This document shows, piece by piece, positions 63,307 through 64,000 of a stretch of DNA of 64,000 bases. Numbering within the stretch: position 1 is the first letter of the stretch; each line of letters begins with the position of its first letter. A program made the translations under genes and the position numbers. This stretch comes from Sphingobacterium multivorum (lineage in GTDB: Bacteria; Bacteroidota; Bacteroidia; Sphingobacteriales; Sphingobacteriaceae): positions 4,960,001 through 5,024,000 of the forward strand of contig NZ_CP154261.1 of assembly GCF_039511225.1 (NCBI RefSeq), in the 5' to 3' direction. Below the pieces are notes generated by a model, which did no database searches, had not been told where the DNA came from, and saw nothing but the letters and a program-made list of their open reading frames with translations.

Positions 63307-64000
63307 TGTGACTCCTGATCCAAGCCTTCGGATAAACTATACAGTGTCCAGTGTTTTGTTTTTATGGCCTGAGATTCTGTCCGAAGCAATCGGATAAAAT
63401 CCTGCACCCCAACTTCCTCATTCCCATTACCATGAATCAGGACAATACTTCCGTTTTTGGCCTGCTGCCCTTTTGCCAACCAGGCATCCGAGCCTACCGC
63501 AATAAGACCATAGGACAATAGTTGCTCAATGATACGCCGATCGGAAACTAAGCCCGGACAACGAAAAAATACCGAAGGCAGAAGACCGTTTTTCAGCATC
63601 AATTTTTCATTCTCCAACACTTCATAACCTAGATTCGTATTTTTGGAAAGCAAAAAATTGGATGTTAAAGGATTACTAGTAAAAACATGGTCATACGTAT
63701 GATTGACCCAGGTAATCTTTACTCCCTTTGCATCCAATGACTTTAGCCATGCCAGATCTGCGGCATGATTTAGCATCCATTTACCCGAAACAGAAACGGC
63801 CAGTGGCAGGCTGCGATCTATCCCCTTAAACGCAGCGAGAAGATCTTCAAAAATAGCCCTGTCCAAAGGTTTGTGTGAAGGACATAGATCAATCGTCAAA
63901 TTAATACCAGCCTCTTTGGGAAGCCTAAAATTCAGCCCCGCATCCTGTAAGTTGTTTTCAGTTTTTCTGACTAAAGAAAAACAGCTTTCGTATACCGAAC
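63303..64000 (-). CDS. Polysaccharide deacetylase-like protein (N-terminus off window)
   Basis: The frame continues to the right edge without a start, so it is cut off; 232 visible codons. NodB-type motifs: NLTIDLCPSH (metal/catalytic Asp), the H-x3-H motif in NHTYDHVF, FRCPGLVSDRRI (RxPG) and IVLIHGNGNEE near the end. A carbohydrate esterase 4-type enzyme acting on an N-acetylated glycan. It ends 4 bases from the convergent CDP-alcohol gene. Confidence 0.8.
   Translation of the reverse strand, partial: SVYESCFSLVRKTENNLQDAGLNFRLPKEAGINLTIDLCPSHKPLDRAIFEDLLAAFKGIDRSLPLAVSVSGKWMLNHAADLAWLKSLDAKGVKITWVNHTYDHVFTSNPLTSNFLLSKNTNLGYEVLENEKLMLKNGLLPSVFFRCPGLVSDRRIIEQLLSYGLIAVGSDAWLAKGQQAKNGSIVLIHGNGNEEVGVQDFIRLLRTESQAIKTKHWTLYSLSEGLDQESH

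Noticed and set aside
1..64000. CRISPR array, rRNA operon or complete tRNA gene
   Set aside because: No regularly spaced repeat-spacer array, rRNA signature or full cloverleaf was seen on either strand.

Overview
The window looks like chromosome of a Bacteroidetes bacterium, most probably Sphingobacterium or a close Sphingobacteriaceae relative. This rests on gene families and style (DUF4468, DUF3857, LDEVVVTGY-type TonB-plug motifs, TauE plus DUF1634, a BioG-type biotin operon), AT-rich spacers, mostly weak Shine-Dalgarno sequences and promoter-like TAnnTTTG elements. The genus is inference; no rRNA gene is present.

Positions 1 to about 14,360 are the early and lysogeny half of an integrated phage. 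A long leftward operon (11,196 down to the left edge) holds a Cys-rich LuxR-type regulator, a recombination set (SbcC-like ATPase, RecT, MBL-fold nuclease candidate), a replication set (winged-helix protein, DUF1376/O-like initiator with internal iterons, phage sliding clamp), a MazG-like hydrolase, a PcfK-like protein and many small unknowns. Many of its genes start at a recurrent sequence, AGTAACACAAATG followed by CACGCAAA. Divergently, an S24-peptidase repressor flanked by TTTACA-N3-TGTAAA operators leads a rightward group of secreted or membrane cargo and a second XRE protein. The element ends in a displaced 3' end of tmRNA (ssrA), the right attachment site, followed by the host terminator. 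No integrase, structural or lysis genes are in view; they should lie left of position 1.

Positions 14.4-32.6 kb are ordinary host genome: a GH18 chitinase-like enzyme with a DUF5009/NagX acyltransferase, acetyltransferase, tandem UspA, secreted TIM-barrel isomerase, desaturase, a vWA/sigma/anti-sigma locus, a DUF3857 protein, a tiny 31-codon gene or structured RNA at 30.7 kb, and a decayed DHFR-like fragment.

Positions 31.1-38.4 kb hold a complete overlapping biotin operon bioB-A-F-G-C-D, divergent from a MocR-like regulator whose aminotransferase domain has lost the PLP lysine. At 38.5-50.5 kb follow a Tat-exported phospholipase C, a two-component system, a CusCBA/CzcCBA-type metal RND pump and a TauE/DUF1634 pair. 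Positions 50.5-64 kb carry housekeeping and accessory genes: Crp/Fnr regulator, YceI, SDR, UbiB-like kinase, a second ECF sigma pair, thioesterase, Hsp20, AAA ATPase, FolB, DUF1080 hydrolase, DPP4-like peptidase, CDP-alcohol phosphatidyltransferase and a polysaccharide deacetylase cut by the right edge. Strong intrinsic terminators separate many units.
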